A stretch of DNA of 64,000 bases from Clostridia bacterium (GTDB lineage: Bacteria; Bacillota; Clostridia; Oscillospirales; Acutalibacteraceae): NCBI GenBank assembly GCA_017440965.1, contig JAFSGH010000009.1, forward strand, positions 51,535 to 115,534, in the 5' to 3' direction. Positions 1 to 8,481 of the stretch are shown here, one piece after another. Position numbers and translations under genes: made by a program. How positions within the stretch are numbered: position 1 is the stretch's first letter; the number at the start of each line of letters is the position of its first letter. Under the pieces are notes generated by a model, which saw nothing but the letters and a program-made list of their open reading frames with translations, was not told the DNA's origin and made no database searches.

Positions 1-23
1 TTTAAGCTTTGTGATTGTCTGTC

Positions 24-1070
24 TTATCTTTTTTGTGCACCGCAGGAGCAGCAGAAATTACCTGTATTCTGAGCATTACAGTTAGGGCATATCCATGCTG
101 ATGCAGCGGGGGACTGAGGTTGAGAGAAGGGATTTGCCTGAGGCTGAGAGTAAGGATTTGCCTGAGGTTGACCGTAGGGATTTGCCTGAGGCTGAGCATA
201 GGGATTTGCCTGAGGCTGAGCATAGGGATTTACCTGAGGCTGAGAGTAAGGATTTACCTGAGGTTGAGCATAGGGATTTACCTGAGGCTGAGCATAGGGA
301 TTTGCCTGCGGCTGAGCATAGGGATTTGCCTGCGGCTGAGAGTAGGGATTTCCCTGGGGCTGACCGTAGGGGTTCATCTGAGGCTGAGAGTAGGGATTTC
401 CTTGGGGTTGTCCGTAGAAATTACCCTGAGGCTGATTATATGCATTATATCCCATATTTATATTGGGTGCTGTGAATTTGCCGGGGGCAACGGTGTTAAG
501 GATATTCATTGCAAGCTGATAATACTTTGCAAATTCCTCGCTTGCCTCAAGTATCTCGCTGTCATTGAGTGTAACTGTGAATTCATCAAAAAACTGATGA
601 TTTACGGTAAATTCAAGAACGAAATCATATGTTACGGTAAATCTCGGAGGATTATAGCTTACGCTTTCTCCCTCGGAATTTTCATAATATTCCTCTTCTC
701 TGTTTTCTTCAAGCTTGAAATTACAGCCTGCTACTGCAGATAAAGGAATTATGTCGGGATTTCTTCTGTCCCAGTCATTGCGGCTGTATCTTGAAACAAT
801 AAAGCAGCCTCTTGCTGAGTCAATATAAAACTTTGTATCTTCTCCGAAAACACGGTCTGCATTAAAGGAATTAAGGTTCTGTCTGTTCTGCTCTCTGTAA
901 GCAAGCTGCTGCTTTATTTCATCGACGGTTGAGCTTCTTCTGTCACTGAAGAAAGGAGAGAGCAGGCCTGCACAGTCCTTGCACATATTGCCGTCCTCAA
1001 GCTTTCTGTTACCCAGTAAGCCGATCTTGTTGCCGCAGATGTCGCAGAATTTTTTGTCAAAAAGTCCCAT
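24..1070 (-). CDS. Double zinc-ribbon protein (DUF4428-like) with octapeptide repeats
   Basis: A 348-residue protein. The N-terminus carries two CxxC pairs (CDIC near residue 9, CKDC near 30), matching the DUF4428 type of zinc ribbon. A middle globular segment of about 140 residues follows. Residues from about 208 to 320 are 13 tandem octapeptides of the form NPY-x-QPQ-x. The C-terminus is a second zinc ribbon (CPNC...CCSCG). There is no signal peptide or membrane segment, so it is probably cytoplasmic. The start is set by AAAGGAGG just upstream. The middle region may bind lipid or protein but I do not recognise it firmly. Zinc-ribbon proteins of this kind are common in clostridia and their role is unknown. 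The ribbon architecture is clear; the function is not. Confidence 0.75.
   Translation of the reverse strand: MGLFDKKFCDICGNKIGLLGNRKLEDGNMCKDCAGLLSPFFSDRRSSTVDEIKQQLAYREQNRQNLNSFNADRVFGEDTKFYIDSARGCFIVSRYSRNDWDRRNPDIIPLSAVAGCNFKLEENREEEYYENSEGESVSYNPPRFTVTYDFVLEFTVNHQFFDEFTVTLNDSEILEASEEFAKYYQLAMNILNTVAPGKFTAPNINMGYNAYNQPQGNFYGQPQGNPYSQPQMNPYGQPQGNPYSQPQANPYAQPQANPYAQPQVNPYAQPQVNPYSQPQVNPYAQPQANPYAQPQANPYGQPQANPYSQPQANPFSQPQSPAASAWICPNCNAQNTGNFCCSCGAQKR
111..422 (-). repeat. 24-bp coding minisatellite, 13 units
   Basis: Thirteen direct 24-bp units lie in frame inside the zinc-ribbon gene, each encoding NPY[SAG]QPQ[AVGMS]. Neighbouring units are nearly identical, differing mainly at the fourth and eighth codons, which suggests recent expansion. 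Copy number changes would keep the reading frame. Confidence 0.9.
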
Positions 1071-1087
1071 AAAAATGCCTCCTTTTA

Positions 1088-3541
1088 TTAATCGCTGAGA
1101 CCGACGGAATGTCTGAGAATACTTCTTGCATCGCTTGAATCAACAACAGCATCATTGTTTATGTCGGCTGCAAGCAGGAAGGCTTTGCCGAGGCTTTCAA
1201 GTCCGACAGCCTGTCTCAGAGCCAGTCTTGCATCCGCAGAGGATGTCTCACCGTTTCCGTCAGCATCATATTTTACAACTATCACATATTCGCTGATAAG
1301 CTTTGATGCCTTATTGGTTATCTGTATTTTTGAATCAGAGCCGATATACTTATCTGAATCGGGAGCAACGCCCTTGAAATTCAAAAGGGTAAAGTATTTA
1401 TTTTCAATGCTTGCCTTAACATCTGCAGGAGATGTGTTTTCGGGTACATAAACGATCTTTGCAGTATGATCGACGGTATATGTGCAGCCCTTCTTTAATA
1501 TAAGCTCTGCGGGAAGGGGCATAGGATAAGCACAGGTATCGCATTTTTCATCGAAGTCTGCATCCTTATGAGCAGATTTTTCATTTGTTACCGCCTTACA
1601 GGAAGCATCGGTACATTCCTTCCAATGTCCGTTTGCATCACTTTTCCAGGCTGAGGGAGTATGTGTGTGAGAGGCGGGAATAGTATAATTGAAGCCGATA
1701 ATTGCCGTGCCGTATTCCTGATCTGCAGGAGGGGCGTATACTATAGCAGTATTGCCGTTTATTGTTGCTGAGACATCCTGATATCCGTCATCATCAACAT
1801 AGAAAATGTAGTCATTGACAGCATAAAGAGTGATGTTGACATCATATTTATGTCCTGCAGCGAATTTGTCTGTTGCAGAAAGCTTTGTATAAGGGCTTGA
1901 GGTGGTATCGTACCATTCGACAGAATGGATCTCATAACCTGCCTTTGTGCTTACTGCAGTCATATCGGGAGTATTTCCTGCTACGGGAGCATCAATGCCT
2001 GTAACGGTTATAACCTCAACAGGAGTTTTATACTTGAAGGAGATTATTGCTTCATCTTCGTTTCCCATGCTGTATACTTTTGCGTATTTTCCGTTGATTG
2101 AAGCGGAAATATCGGGAATAGGATAATCAGGATCAAGGTTGAATTTGTAAATACCGGTTGTTTCGAGGTATATGTCAACCGTATATTCTCTGCCTTCCGA
2201 GAAGCTTGTGATGTTGCTTATATAATTGCCGTAACCGTCTGTTGAATCAAACCATTCAATATTTGCAATTCTATAGCCTGTTCCGGTAACTGTTCCGAGC
2301 ATATCTGCCGTTCCGCCGGCAAAGGGTACTGCAATGTCTGTGACCGAAACTGATGTGATGTCCTGAGGAATTGTGTAGTAGTAAAGTATCTCACAGTAGA
2401 GATTGCTGGAGGCATCCTTATTTACCTGAGCTGTATCTCCGTTGATTTTTGCCGTAGCGACAACATCACCGTTGCTCGTTTTGAAGGTAAATCCGTCTTT
2501 TGCTCTGATGCATATCAGAAGACGGTAGGTTTTTCCTGCTTCGAAGGTATCGCTTTCCTGAAGATCATTGTAGCTTCCGAACTGTCCTTCCCAGCTGATG
2601 TCTGCAATCTCATATGCGTCGCTGTCAATGGTGCAGGAGAAATCCGGTGCTTTGCCGGCTTCAGGAATTTCAATTGAGCTTACATTGATATTCGTTATTA
2701 CGGGACTTACGGTATAAGATATCTTTAAGCCTGCGGCTTTACCGCCGTTTGTCACGGCATATATCGGCTCTGCTGCCGTGCCGTTGATTTTTGCCGCGAA
2801 AGCAGGACAGTCATCACCGTCTGTTTTAAGCTTTGTGCCGGGATTTGCCTGTACAAAAACTTCTACGGTATACTTATGGTTAGCTATAAACTTGTCGGTT
2901 GCTGTCATAGGCTTGTTTGCCGTATCGTCATGCCAGCCGACCATTGAGACTGTATATGTGTCTGAATGGGGTAAGGCCTCAAAATCGGGAGTATCGTCCA
3001 TCTGAGGAATATTTAAGCCGGTTATAAAGACATTCGGGATCTCTTTGTATTCGCAGGCATCGAATGTATAAGATACAACAAGTATTTCGCTGATATTATA
3101 GCCTGTGATTCCTGAAACCTTTGCTTTATTTCCGTTTATTGTAACATTGACATCGGGGGATATTCCATCAGTCTTGAATTTATATCCCTCTGCTGCCTTT
3201 ATTACTATTGCAACGGTGTATGTGGAGCCTTCAAAAAATAATGAATTGCGCTTATTTAAATAGACGCTTTGGTTGGCGTTGACCTTGCGACTCCAGCTTA
3301 CGCCGTTTTTTGAGAATTCCGACTGTGCATCGAACTGCGTTGTGGATGTACAGCCCGTGCCGTAGGTTGCATTATAATCGGGAGCAACTCCGGGACGCGG
3401 GGTGTCAATATCTACGATTGTAATTCCTTCTCTTATCGTTACTGCCTCTGATACAGGATTTATTGCAGGGAAAATGCCTGCAACCATGACAATCGAGAGC
3501 ATGATCGAAAGGATCGCTGAAAAGAGTCTGTTTTTGTTCAT
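1088..3541 (-). CDS. Secreted multi-repeat protein with C-terminal type I dockerin
   Basis: An 817-residue exported protein. A lysine-containing N-terminus and hydrophobic stretch form a signal peptide (about residues 1-33). Roughly five related beta-rich repeats of 110-120 residues follow, each beginning with a pattern like V-T-x-I-x-x-P-x-x-G-x-x-P-D and ending with A-x-I-N-G-x-x-A. A His/Cys-rich segment (about 628-680) precedes a further domain. The last 59 residues are a dockerin with two calcium-loop repeats (DADGNGETSSADA and DINNDAVVDSSDA). Dockerins bind cohesins on scaffoldins or the cell surface. No catalytic domain is visible and no cohesin or scaffoldin gene is in this window, so partner and substrate are unknown. 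Confidence 0.8.
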   Translation of the reverse strand: MNKNRLFSAILSIMLSIVMVAGIFPAINPVSEAVTIREGITIVDIDTPRPGVAPDYNATYGTGCTSTTQFDAQSEFSKNGVSWSRKVNANQSVYLNKRNSLFFEGSTYTVAIVIKAAEGYKFKTDGISPDVNVTINGNKAKVSGITGYNISEILVVSYTFDACEYKEIPNVFITGLNIPQMDDTPDFEALPHSDTYTVSMVGWHDDTANKPMTATDKFIANHKYTVEVFVQANPGTKLKTDGDDCPAFAAKINGTAAEPIYAVTNGGKAAGLKISYTVSPVITNINVSSIEIPEAGKAPDFSCTIDSDAYEIADISWEGQFGSYNDLQESDTFEAGKTYRLLICIRAKDGFTFKTSNGDVVATAKINGDTAQVNKDASSNLYCEILYYYTIPQDITSVSVTDIAVPFAGGTADMLGTVTGTGYRIANIEWFDSTDGYGNYISNITSFSEGREYTVDIYLETTGIYKFNLDPDYPIPDISASINGKYAKVYSMGNEDEAIISFKYKTPVEVITVTGIDAPVAGNTPDMTAVSTKAGYEIHSVEWYDTTSSPYTKLSATDKFAAGHKYDVNITLYAVNDYIFYVDDDGYQDVSATINGNTAIVYAPPADQEYGTAIIGFNYTIPASHTHTPSAWKSDANGHWKECTDASCKAVTNEKSAHKDADFDEKCDTCAYPMPLPAELILKKGCTYTVDHTAKIVYVPENTSPADVKASIENKYFTLLNFKGVAPDSDKYIGSDSKIQITNKASKLISEYVIVVKYDADGNGETSSADARLALRQAVGLESLGKAFLLAADINNDAVVDSSDARSILRHSVGLSD

Positions 3542-3685
3542 TTGAATCCGCTCCTTTTGTTTTCGTCAGTTAAGGTCTTGACCTGACAAAAATATTTTGA
3601 TAATATTGATAATAACAGAAAAAATAAAATTAATTTCAACTGCTATAATCTGATTACAGTTTAACTTATTACTATGTTCCGTGTC

Positions 3686-3756
3686 CCCACACCGTGTAAT
3701 TAAAAAAGTGTAGTTTTTGAGTTTTGCCGTTAAATAGTGTGGGAAAAAGTGTGGGA
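3686..3756. promoter_or_regulatory. Tandem GTGTGGG motifs, possible operator
   Basis: The intergenic region between the dockerin gene and the divergent LuxR-type regulator holds CCCACAC at 3686-3692 and two direct copies of AGTGTGGGA at 3736-3744 and 3748-3756, 12 bp apart. They sit just upstream of the regulator start, so they may be its operator. This is inference from position and repetition only. Confidence 0.35.
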
Positions 3757-3788
3757 TGCGGATAAATTTTTTTATTGCGGAGATTATT

Positions 3789-4961
3789 ATGAAAAACAAG
3801 GTGTTTTTGATTCCCTTGGTATTATCAGCGATGCTCTCCCTTTGCGGCTTTAAGTCTACGGGAGAAAAGAATATGAGCCTCGCTGTTATCTATGGTGTTG
3901 CGGCTGTTACTTCCGTTATCGTTTTTCTTGTTTATATTTTCGGTATCAGGAAAAAGAGTCCCTGGTTCGTTCTGTTGTTTTCCTCTGTGTTTGTCGTGAA
4001 TGTGGGGTATTTTTCCCTTTCAGTTTCAAAATCTCTTGAGGAGGCTCTTCTTGCAAACAGAATATCATATCTCGGCTCAGTATTTCTTCCCATGTCGATC
4101 CTTATGATAATTCTTGATATAACAAAGACAAAATACGGAAAGCTTTTTACAGGAACGCTTATCGGTGCGGGTATTTTGATCTTTTTACTGGCGGCAAGCC
4201 CCGGCTACCTTGATGTTTATTACAAGGAAGTAAGCTTTGTGATCATTGACGGTGTTTCTCAGCTTGATAAGGTCTACGGACCTCTTCATATAATCTATCT
4301 TTTTTATCTGCTGATATATTTTTCTGCAATGATCACTTTGATTATTATAAAAACCGTAAAGAAGAGAATAGACAGTATAGGTGAGGCACTTATTTTGTTG
4401 GCTTCTGTATTTGTAAATATCGCAGTCTGGCTATTTGAACAGTTTATCAGATTGGATTTTGAAATTCTTTCCGTTTCGTATACAATAACTGTACTTTTTC
4501 TGCTTTGCTTGTGTTTTCTTATTCAGGAAAATGAAAAGAAAAGCCTTGCCGCAAGGGTAGGCTGTGAAGAAGATGCTGTATTGCCGAAAAAAACAGAGCT
4601 TACCGAAGAAAGCGGCGAAACTAAAGAGGCTATCCCTGCAGAAAGCTTTGAAGCAGACAAAAACAGCTTTAATCAGGATTCAACCCGTGCAGATGAAAAT
4701 AACTTTATTGCAGACACGGATGAGGACTTCTTTGAAACCGAGGAGTATCGCAGTTTTATGTACGGTCTCGGACAGCTCACTCATACGGAGAATATAATTT
4801 ACGGTTATTATATTGAAGGAAAATCAACAAAGGAGATCCTTGCTTTACTTGATATAACGGAGAATACGCTTAAATATCATAATAAAAATATTTACGGAAA
4901 ACTCGGAGTTTCGTCAAGAAAGCAGCTTAAGGAAATCGCTTATAAGATCAATAATGCATAA
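3789..4961 (+). CDS. Membrane-bound LuxR-family transcriptional regulator
   Basis: About 390 residues from the preferred ATG at 3789, which has GGAG six to seven bases upstream; an earlier in-frame ATG at 3756 lacks a good site. The first 240 residues contain about seven to eight hydrophobic segments, like the 7TM sensor module of some histidine kinases. A charged, low-complexity linker follows. The last 65 residues form a LuxR/GerE helix-turn-helix (LGQLTHTE, then TKEILALLDITENTLKYHNKNIYGKLGV). Such one-component regulators sense an envelope or small-molecule signal and bind DNA directly. It lies divergent from the dockerin gene, a possible target. A rho-independent terminator follows directly. 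Confidence 0.8.
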   Translation: MKNKVFLIPLVLSAMLSLCGFKSTGEKNMSLAVIYGVAAVTSVIVFLVYIFGIRKKSPWFVLLFSSVFVVNVGYFSLSVSKSLEEALLANRISYLGSVFLPMSILMIILDITKTKYGKLFTGTLIGAGILIFLLAASPGYLDVYYKEVSFVIIDGVSQLDKVYGPLHIIYLFYLLIYFSAMITLIIIKTVKKRIDSIGEALILLASVFVNIAVWLFEQFIRLDFEILSVSYTITVLFLLCLCFLIQENEKKSLAARVGCEEDAVLPKKTELTEESGETKEAIPAESFEADKNSFNQDSTRADENNFIADTDEDFFETEEYRSFMYGLGQLTHTENIIYGYYIEGKSTKEILALLDITENTLKYHNKNIYGKLGVSSRKQLKEIAYKINNA

Positions 4962-4995
4962 AATCAGCGCTCCCCGAAAAAAGGGAGCGCTGATT
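4962..4995 (+). terminator. Rho-independent terminator
   Basis: A perfect 13-bp stem (AATCAGCGCTCCC with its complement) and an A-rich loop lie immediately after the LuxR-type gene. Confidence 0.85.
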
Positions 4996-5114
4996 TAATA
5001 ATCTGACTCGTATTCGTGAGAGCCGGCATTTAATATTACTCGTAGCTGTGAGATTCTGTCTGAATCGGGATCATCTTGATAAAAGCCTTCTCGGCAGAGG
5101 ATAACAGAAAGCTC

Positions 5115-6659
5115 TTACTCGTTTTTCCAAAGCTCGGGATCATAATAATATAAGGGCTTCCACGGTCTTTGATAATCCGTTCCGACTCTTTTATATCCGA
5201 ATGCGGCTTCGTTATTTCCGAGAAGCACGGCATTGTCTATCCTTGCCCAGCCCTCTGTTGCATTGCCTCTTTCGATTCCTATATGGTAGTTTGTACTTTC
5301 GGGGACCGTAAAATCCATCTGAACATCCTGCCATTCGGTGTTTGAAAAATCCTTTGATGCAATAAGCTCACCCGTATCAAGCCTTCTTACAAACATACGG
5401 CAGGTGCAGCCTGAGGTCTGAAGCCTTGCCCAGAAGCAGCAGGGTTCAGCGGAGGAAATATAAAGTCCCTGATATATAGCGGCATCACCCTCATCAAGAT
5501 GGGCAATATAGCCGTATGCCTTATCTTCCTGACCTGCTTCGTCTAAGCCGACACCTACAGAATCGGGATTTTTGTTTTTTCTGTCGCTCCAGAAAACAAA
5601 GCCGCCGTTTTCAAAGCCGCCGTTAAGGAAGCTTTTTGAAGAGTGAAAGAAATTCATATCGGTTATCTGTGTTTCAAAGAAGTTCGGCTCAATTGCATCT
5701 ATTGTGTTTCTCTCAAAGCGGAGCTTTGTTACGGGCGGATAACCGTTTCTTGTTGTGTAAGGATTGTAATTCCAGTTGCCCACCGTCTGAAAATAATTAT
5801 CGTGAACATAAACATTTCTTACTTCTATCCTGCTCTGGTCGGGACAGTCGATTCCCCAGAGTATCATTCCGAAGGCCTTACAGTGATCAGAACGAAGCTC
5901 GTTGTGATCTATTTCAATATTAAGTGACGGCTGCGGCTCATCAGAAGACCACCATTCGCTTTTTCTCGGATCCTTATAAGAAGAGAAGATATATACGGAA
6001 TCATCTCCTGTGTTCATTTTACAGCCCGTGATCCTTACATTCTGACAGTTCATAAGGCAGATGCCGTCGCCGTTGCCGTGGCTCCAGTTATCTATTTTAA
6101 CATTTTTTATAAGCCCGTTTCTGCTTGTAAAGGGCATCAAAGCATATGAATGATAGTTTGTGATATGTATATCGGATATTGTAAAGCCGTCAACCCTGTA
6201 AAAGCCGATGGGACATATCTTTATAATAAGCTCAGGCACATCATCGGGCATCATCCTTACAGTACCGTTGCCCGTGATCCTGATATTTTTTGTGCCCTCG
6301 GGTGCGAATATAAGCGGATAATTATAGTACCATAAATGGCTCCACTTTATGTCGGCTGATATATTATGACCGTATTGCGGTTTGTACGGTATATATCCGC
6401 CGTCTACAGGCTTTACATAATCATCCTGCGAGCTGCTCTGAAAAAGCTCTGCACCGTCCTCAAAATGAAGCTCAACATTATCCCTTAATATGATACCGCC
6501 GCTGAGAAAGACCTTGCCCCTTGTCAGTATAACGGTGCCGCCGCCGCTGTTATAAGCATCGTCAATGGCTCGCTGTATAGCCTCACGGTCATTGGTTTTT
6601 CCGTCTCCCTTTGCATTATAGGGCGCATCCGTTACATAAGCTCTGAAGGAACTGTTCAT
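5115..6659 (-). CDS. GH28-like polygalacturonase-type parallel beta-helix protein
   Basis: A 514-residue protein. It begins with a pectate-lyase/GH28 pattern (YNAKGDGKTNDREAIQRAID). A right-handed beta-helix follows, with the segment HGNGDGICLMNC and later NTGDDSVYI, placing the aspartates expected of GH28 enzymes. After about residue 345 comes a beta-sandwich-like region (FENGGF...FWARLQ...NYHIGIERG...ARIDNAVLLG) resembling a CBM4/9 or galactose-binding fold. There is no signal peptide, so it probably acts in the cytoplasm on imported oligosaccharides. GAGG precedes the ATG. The family is clear; the exact substrate (galacturonan or another uronide or rhamnoside) cannot be read from sequence. 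Confidence 0.75.
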   Translation of the reverse strand: MNSSFRAYVTDAPYNAKGDGKTNDREAIQRAIDDAYNSGGGTVILTRGKVFLSGGIILRDNVELHFEDGAELFQSSSQDDYVKPVDGGYIPYKPQYGHNISADIKWSHLWYYNYPLIFAPEGTKNIRITGNGTVRMMPDDVPELIIKICPIGFYRVDGFTISDIHITNYHSYALMPFTSRNGLIKNVKIDNWSHGNGDGICLMNCQNVRITGCKMNTGDDSVYIFSSYKDPRKSEWWSSDEPQPSLNIEIDHNELRSDHCKAFGMILWGIDCPDQSRIEVRNVYVHDNYFQTVGNWNYNPYTTRNGYPPVTKLRFERNTIDAIEPNFFETQITDMNFFHSSKSFLNGGFENGGFVFWSDRKNKNPDSVGVGLDEAGQEDKAYGYIAHLDEGDAAIYQGLYISSAEPCCFWARLQTSGCTCRMFVRRLDTGELIASKDFSNTEWQDVQMDFTVPESTNYHIGIERGNATEGWARIDNAVLLGNNEAAFGYKRVGTDYQRPWKPLYYYDPELWKNE

Positions 6660-6786
6660 ATCAAAAACCTCACAAAATCGATGTTAATTATATTCTATCA
6701 CACGGGCTTTTCTTTCTCAAGGATATATTTCAGTTATTTTTATCTGATGAAAGCCATTTTCAGGAGGCTATAGAAGCTTTTTGCGC

Positions 6787-6935
6787 ATAAAAATATTTGC
6801 CCGCAAGAAAACGGCTTCGCCGTACGCCTGCGGCGAAACGCTTTCGTATAGTCCATCGCCGAGGGAAGTTTACTTCCCGTTCGGCGGGACATATAATCTT
6901 TTTACTTTATAGGAAGGAATTTCCTATAAAGTAAA
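6787..6935 (+). repeat. Dispersed intergenic repeat, copy A
   Basis: This non-coding stretch contains a small hairpin (GGGAAG/CTTCCC near 6854), a conserved GGGACATATAATCTTTTTA-like segment, and a perfect 15-bp inverted repeat at 6901-6915 and 6921-6935. The core from about 6838 aligns with sequence at 39311-39385 and, inverted, with 52360-52430. Confidence 0.6.
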
Positions 6936-6961
6936 AAAAGAGCATCCGCTTAAGCGAATGC
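6935..6961 (-). terminator. Terminator of the M28 peptidase gene
   Basis: On the minus strand GCATTCGCTTAAGCGGATGC forms a stem-loop (6942-6961), followed by a run of seven T after one C. Confidence 0.8.
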
Positions 6962-6973
6962 CCCCTTAGAAAG

Positions 6974-8215
6974 TTATTGCTTTGCTCCGTTGTCGAACAT
7001 TTCAAGAGTCTTTACTGTTGCGGCGAAGCAGTTTTCAATACCCTTCTTGTTCATATTTGTGTATGTATCAAGGCGGGTGTGATAGTATCTTTCAAGCTTG
7101 TGATTAAGTCCCGTGATACCGGCTGCTCTGAATCCACCCTGAGTAAATGCGGCAGCATCAACAGCACCGCCGAGGGGAGGTATCCAGCCCTTTTGGCAGG
7201 AAACTCCGACCTCCTGAGCTGCTTCATAGAAGAGATCTGCAAGCTCGGCATCGGATTTTACCGTACCGTTGAGATCACGGTAGTTTGCCATAAGATACTT
7301 TGGATCGTTAATAGTATCAAATGAATAAATGAAGGTGGGAACATCCTTATATGCATCGGGATGGGCATCTACCCATGCCTTTGCACCGCGAAGACCTATC
7401 TCCTCTGAACCTGTAAGAATGACACCGATCTCTGTGTTTTCAAGCTCGATTCCCGCATCCTTGAGAGCCTTGAGAACTGCGATACCCATATAACAGCCTG
7501 TAAGGTTGTCGTTTGCACCGTCAACAACTCTGTTGTAGTTTTCCATAAAGTAAAGACCGATAACAAAGGGTACGAAGATAAGACCGATGAGACCTGCCTT
7601 TGTGAGAGGATCGGACATATCGGGCATACCGAAGCCGATTCCGTTCTTTGCGACACTTATTATTGAGATAATAAGATAGTAAAGAGCTCCGAGAGCAACA
7701 GATATTGCGTGTCCCTCAAAGCCTACTCCGCCCAGAGCATAGTTTACGGGCCATTCCCAGGTGGCATCAGGATGACCGTTGAAGATTATTCTTCTTTTTG
7801 TTTCGCCTGTGCATTTCTTGACGGCGGTCACATTGTGGCTGGTCTTTTCCTTGAAAAGACGGTCAAGAGTTTTTTTATAGAGACCGAATTCAAGAATGGT
7901 AAATGCAAAGCCTGCAATAATAAGAGGAATTGCAAAAACCGGTGCAAAGAAGAAAAGAACAACAGACATAAGCACGAAGGTGCAGGTGAAATATATCCAG
8001 CCGTAAAATGCCTTAGGGTTTACCTTGAAGGACTCAACCTTTACATCCTCACAGCCGCATTCGTTTTTGAGAACCTGTGCCATATATTCGCAGGATTTTT
8101 TCTCTCCCTCTGAGCCGGGATCTCTTTTGCCGAAGGTTTTTATGATGTGAGTTATCTCATCTATCATATACTGAGCGGCATTTTCCTTTGTGTCAATGAT
8201 TTTTTTCAGATCCAT
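6974..8215 (-). CDS. Membrane-associated M28-family metallopeptidase
   Basis: A 413-residue M28-type aminopeptidase. Zinc-site motifs appear in the family order: GHPD, GANDNLTG, GSEE, SFDT and YYHTRLD. Two hydrophobic stretches lie near residues 75-110 and further ones near 170-230, inserted between the N-terminal lid and the catalytic halves, so the protein is membrane-associated. There is no cleavable signal peptide. It probably releases N-terminal residues from peptides. A paralogue of the same length and layout is at 28428-29669. The ATG is preceded by AAAGGAGC. It is followed by its own terminator and so is probably monocistronic. Confidence 0.8.
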   Translation of the reverse strand: MDLKKIIDTKENAAQYMIDEITHIIKTFGKRDPGSEGEKKSCEYMAQVLKNECGCEDVKVESFKVNPKAFYGWIYFTCTFVLMSVVLFFFAPVFAIPLIIAGFAFTILEFGLYKKTLDRLFKEKTSHNVTAVKKCTGETKRRIIFNGHPDATWEWPVNYALGGVGFEGHAISVALGALYYLIISIISVAKNGIGFGMPDMSDPLTKAGLIGLIFVPFVIGLYFMENYNRVVDGANDNLTGCYMGIAVLKALKDAGIELENTEIGVILTGSEEIGLRGAKAWVDAHPDAYKDVPTFIYSFDTINDPKYLMANYRDLNGTVKSDAELADLFYEAAQEVGVSCQKGWIPPLGGAVDAAAFTQGGFRAAGITGLNHKLERYYHTRLDTYTNMNKKGIENCFAATVKTLEMFDNGAKQ

Positions 8216-8398
8216 AATAACGCTCCTTTAACAATAAATTAACACAATATTATCATTACATTTACAATTTTGTCAACTAAAATATCGGATTTGTAGGAAT
8301 AATTAATATATTTTCATTTGCGTGTCAATGTGCCATATTTTATAGATAAACAAACAATGTCTCAAGTATTAAAAAATTGTAAATAATTCGTCAAAATA

Positions 8399-8427
8399 TT
8401 GAAAAGACTTATTTTTATGCTTATAAT
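8399..8427 (+). promoter_or_regulatory. Sigma-A promoter for acyl-ligase cassette 1
   Basis: TTGAAA and TATAAT are separated by 17 bp, about 55 bp before the ligase start. The 257 bp between the divergent M28 and ligase genes hold nothing else I recognise. Confidence 0.7.
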
Positions 8428-8481
8428 TATACAGATTATATGATTTTTGTCTCAGTATCGAGACCATAAAGGGTGAAGAGA

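Noticed and set aside
111-422. 24-bp repeats as a CRISPR
   Set aside because: They are contiguous, without spacers, and encode an in-frame octapeptide inside a real gene.
95-743. Open frames on the plus strand opposite the zinc-ribbon gene
   Set aside because: They are products of the repeat read on the other strand and have no ribosome site or recognisable sequence.
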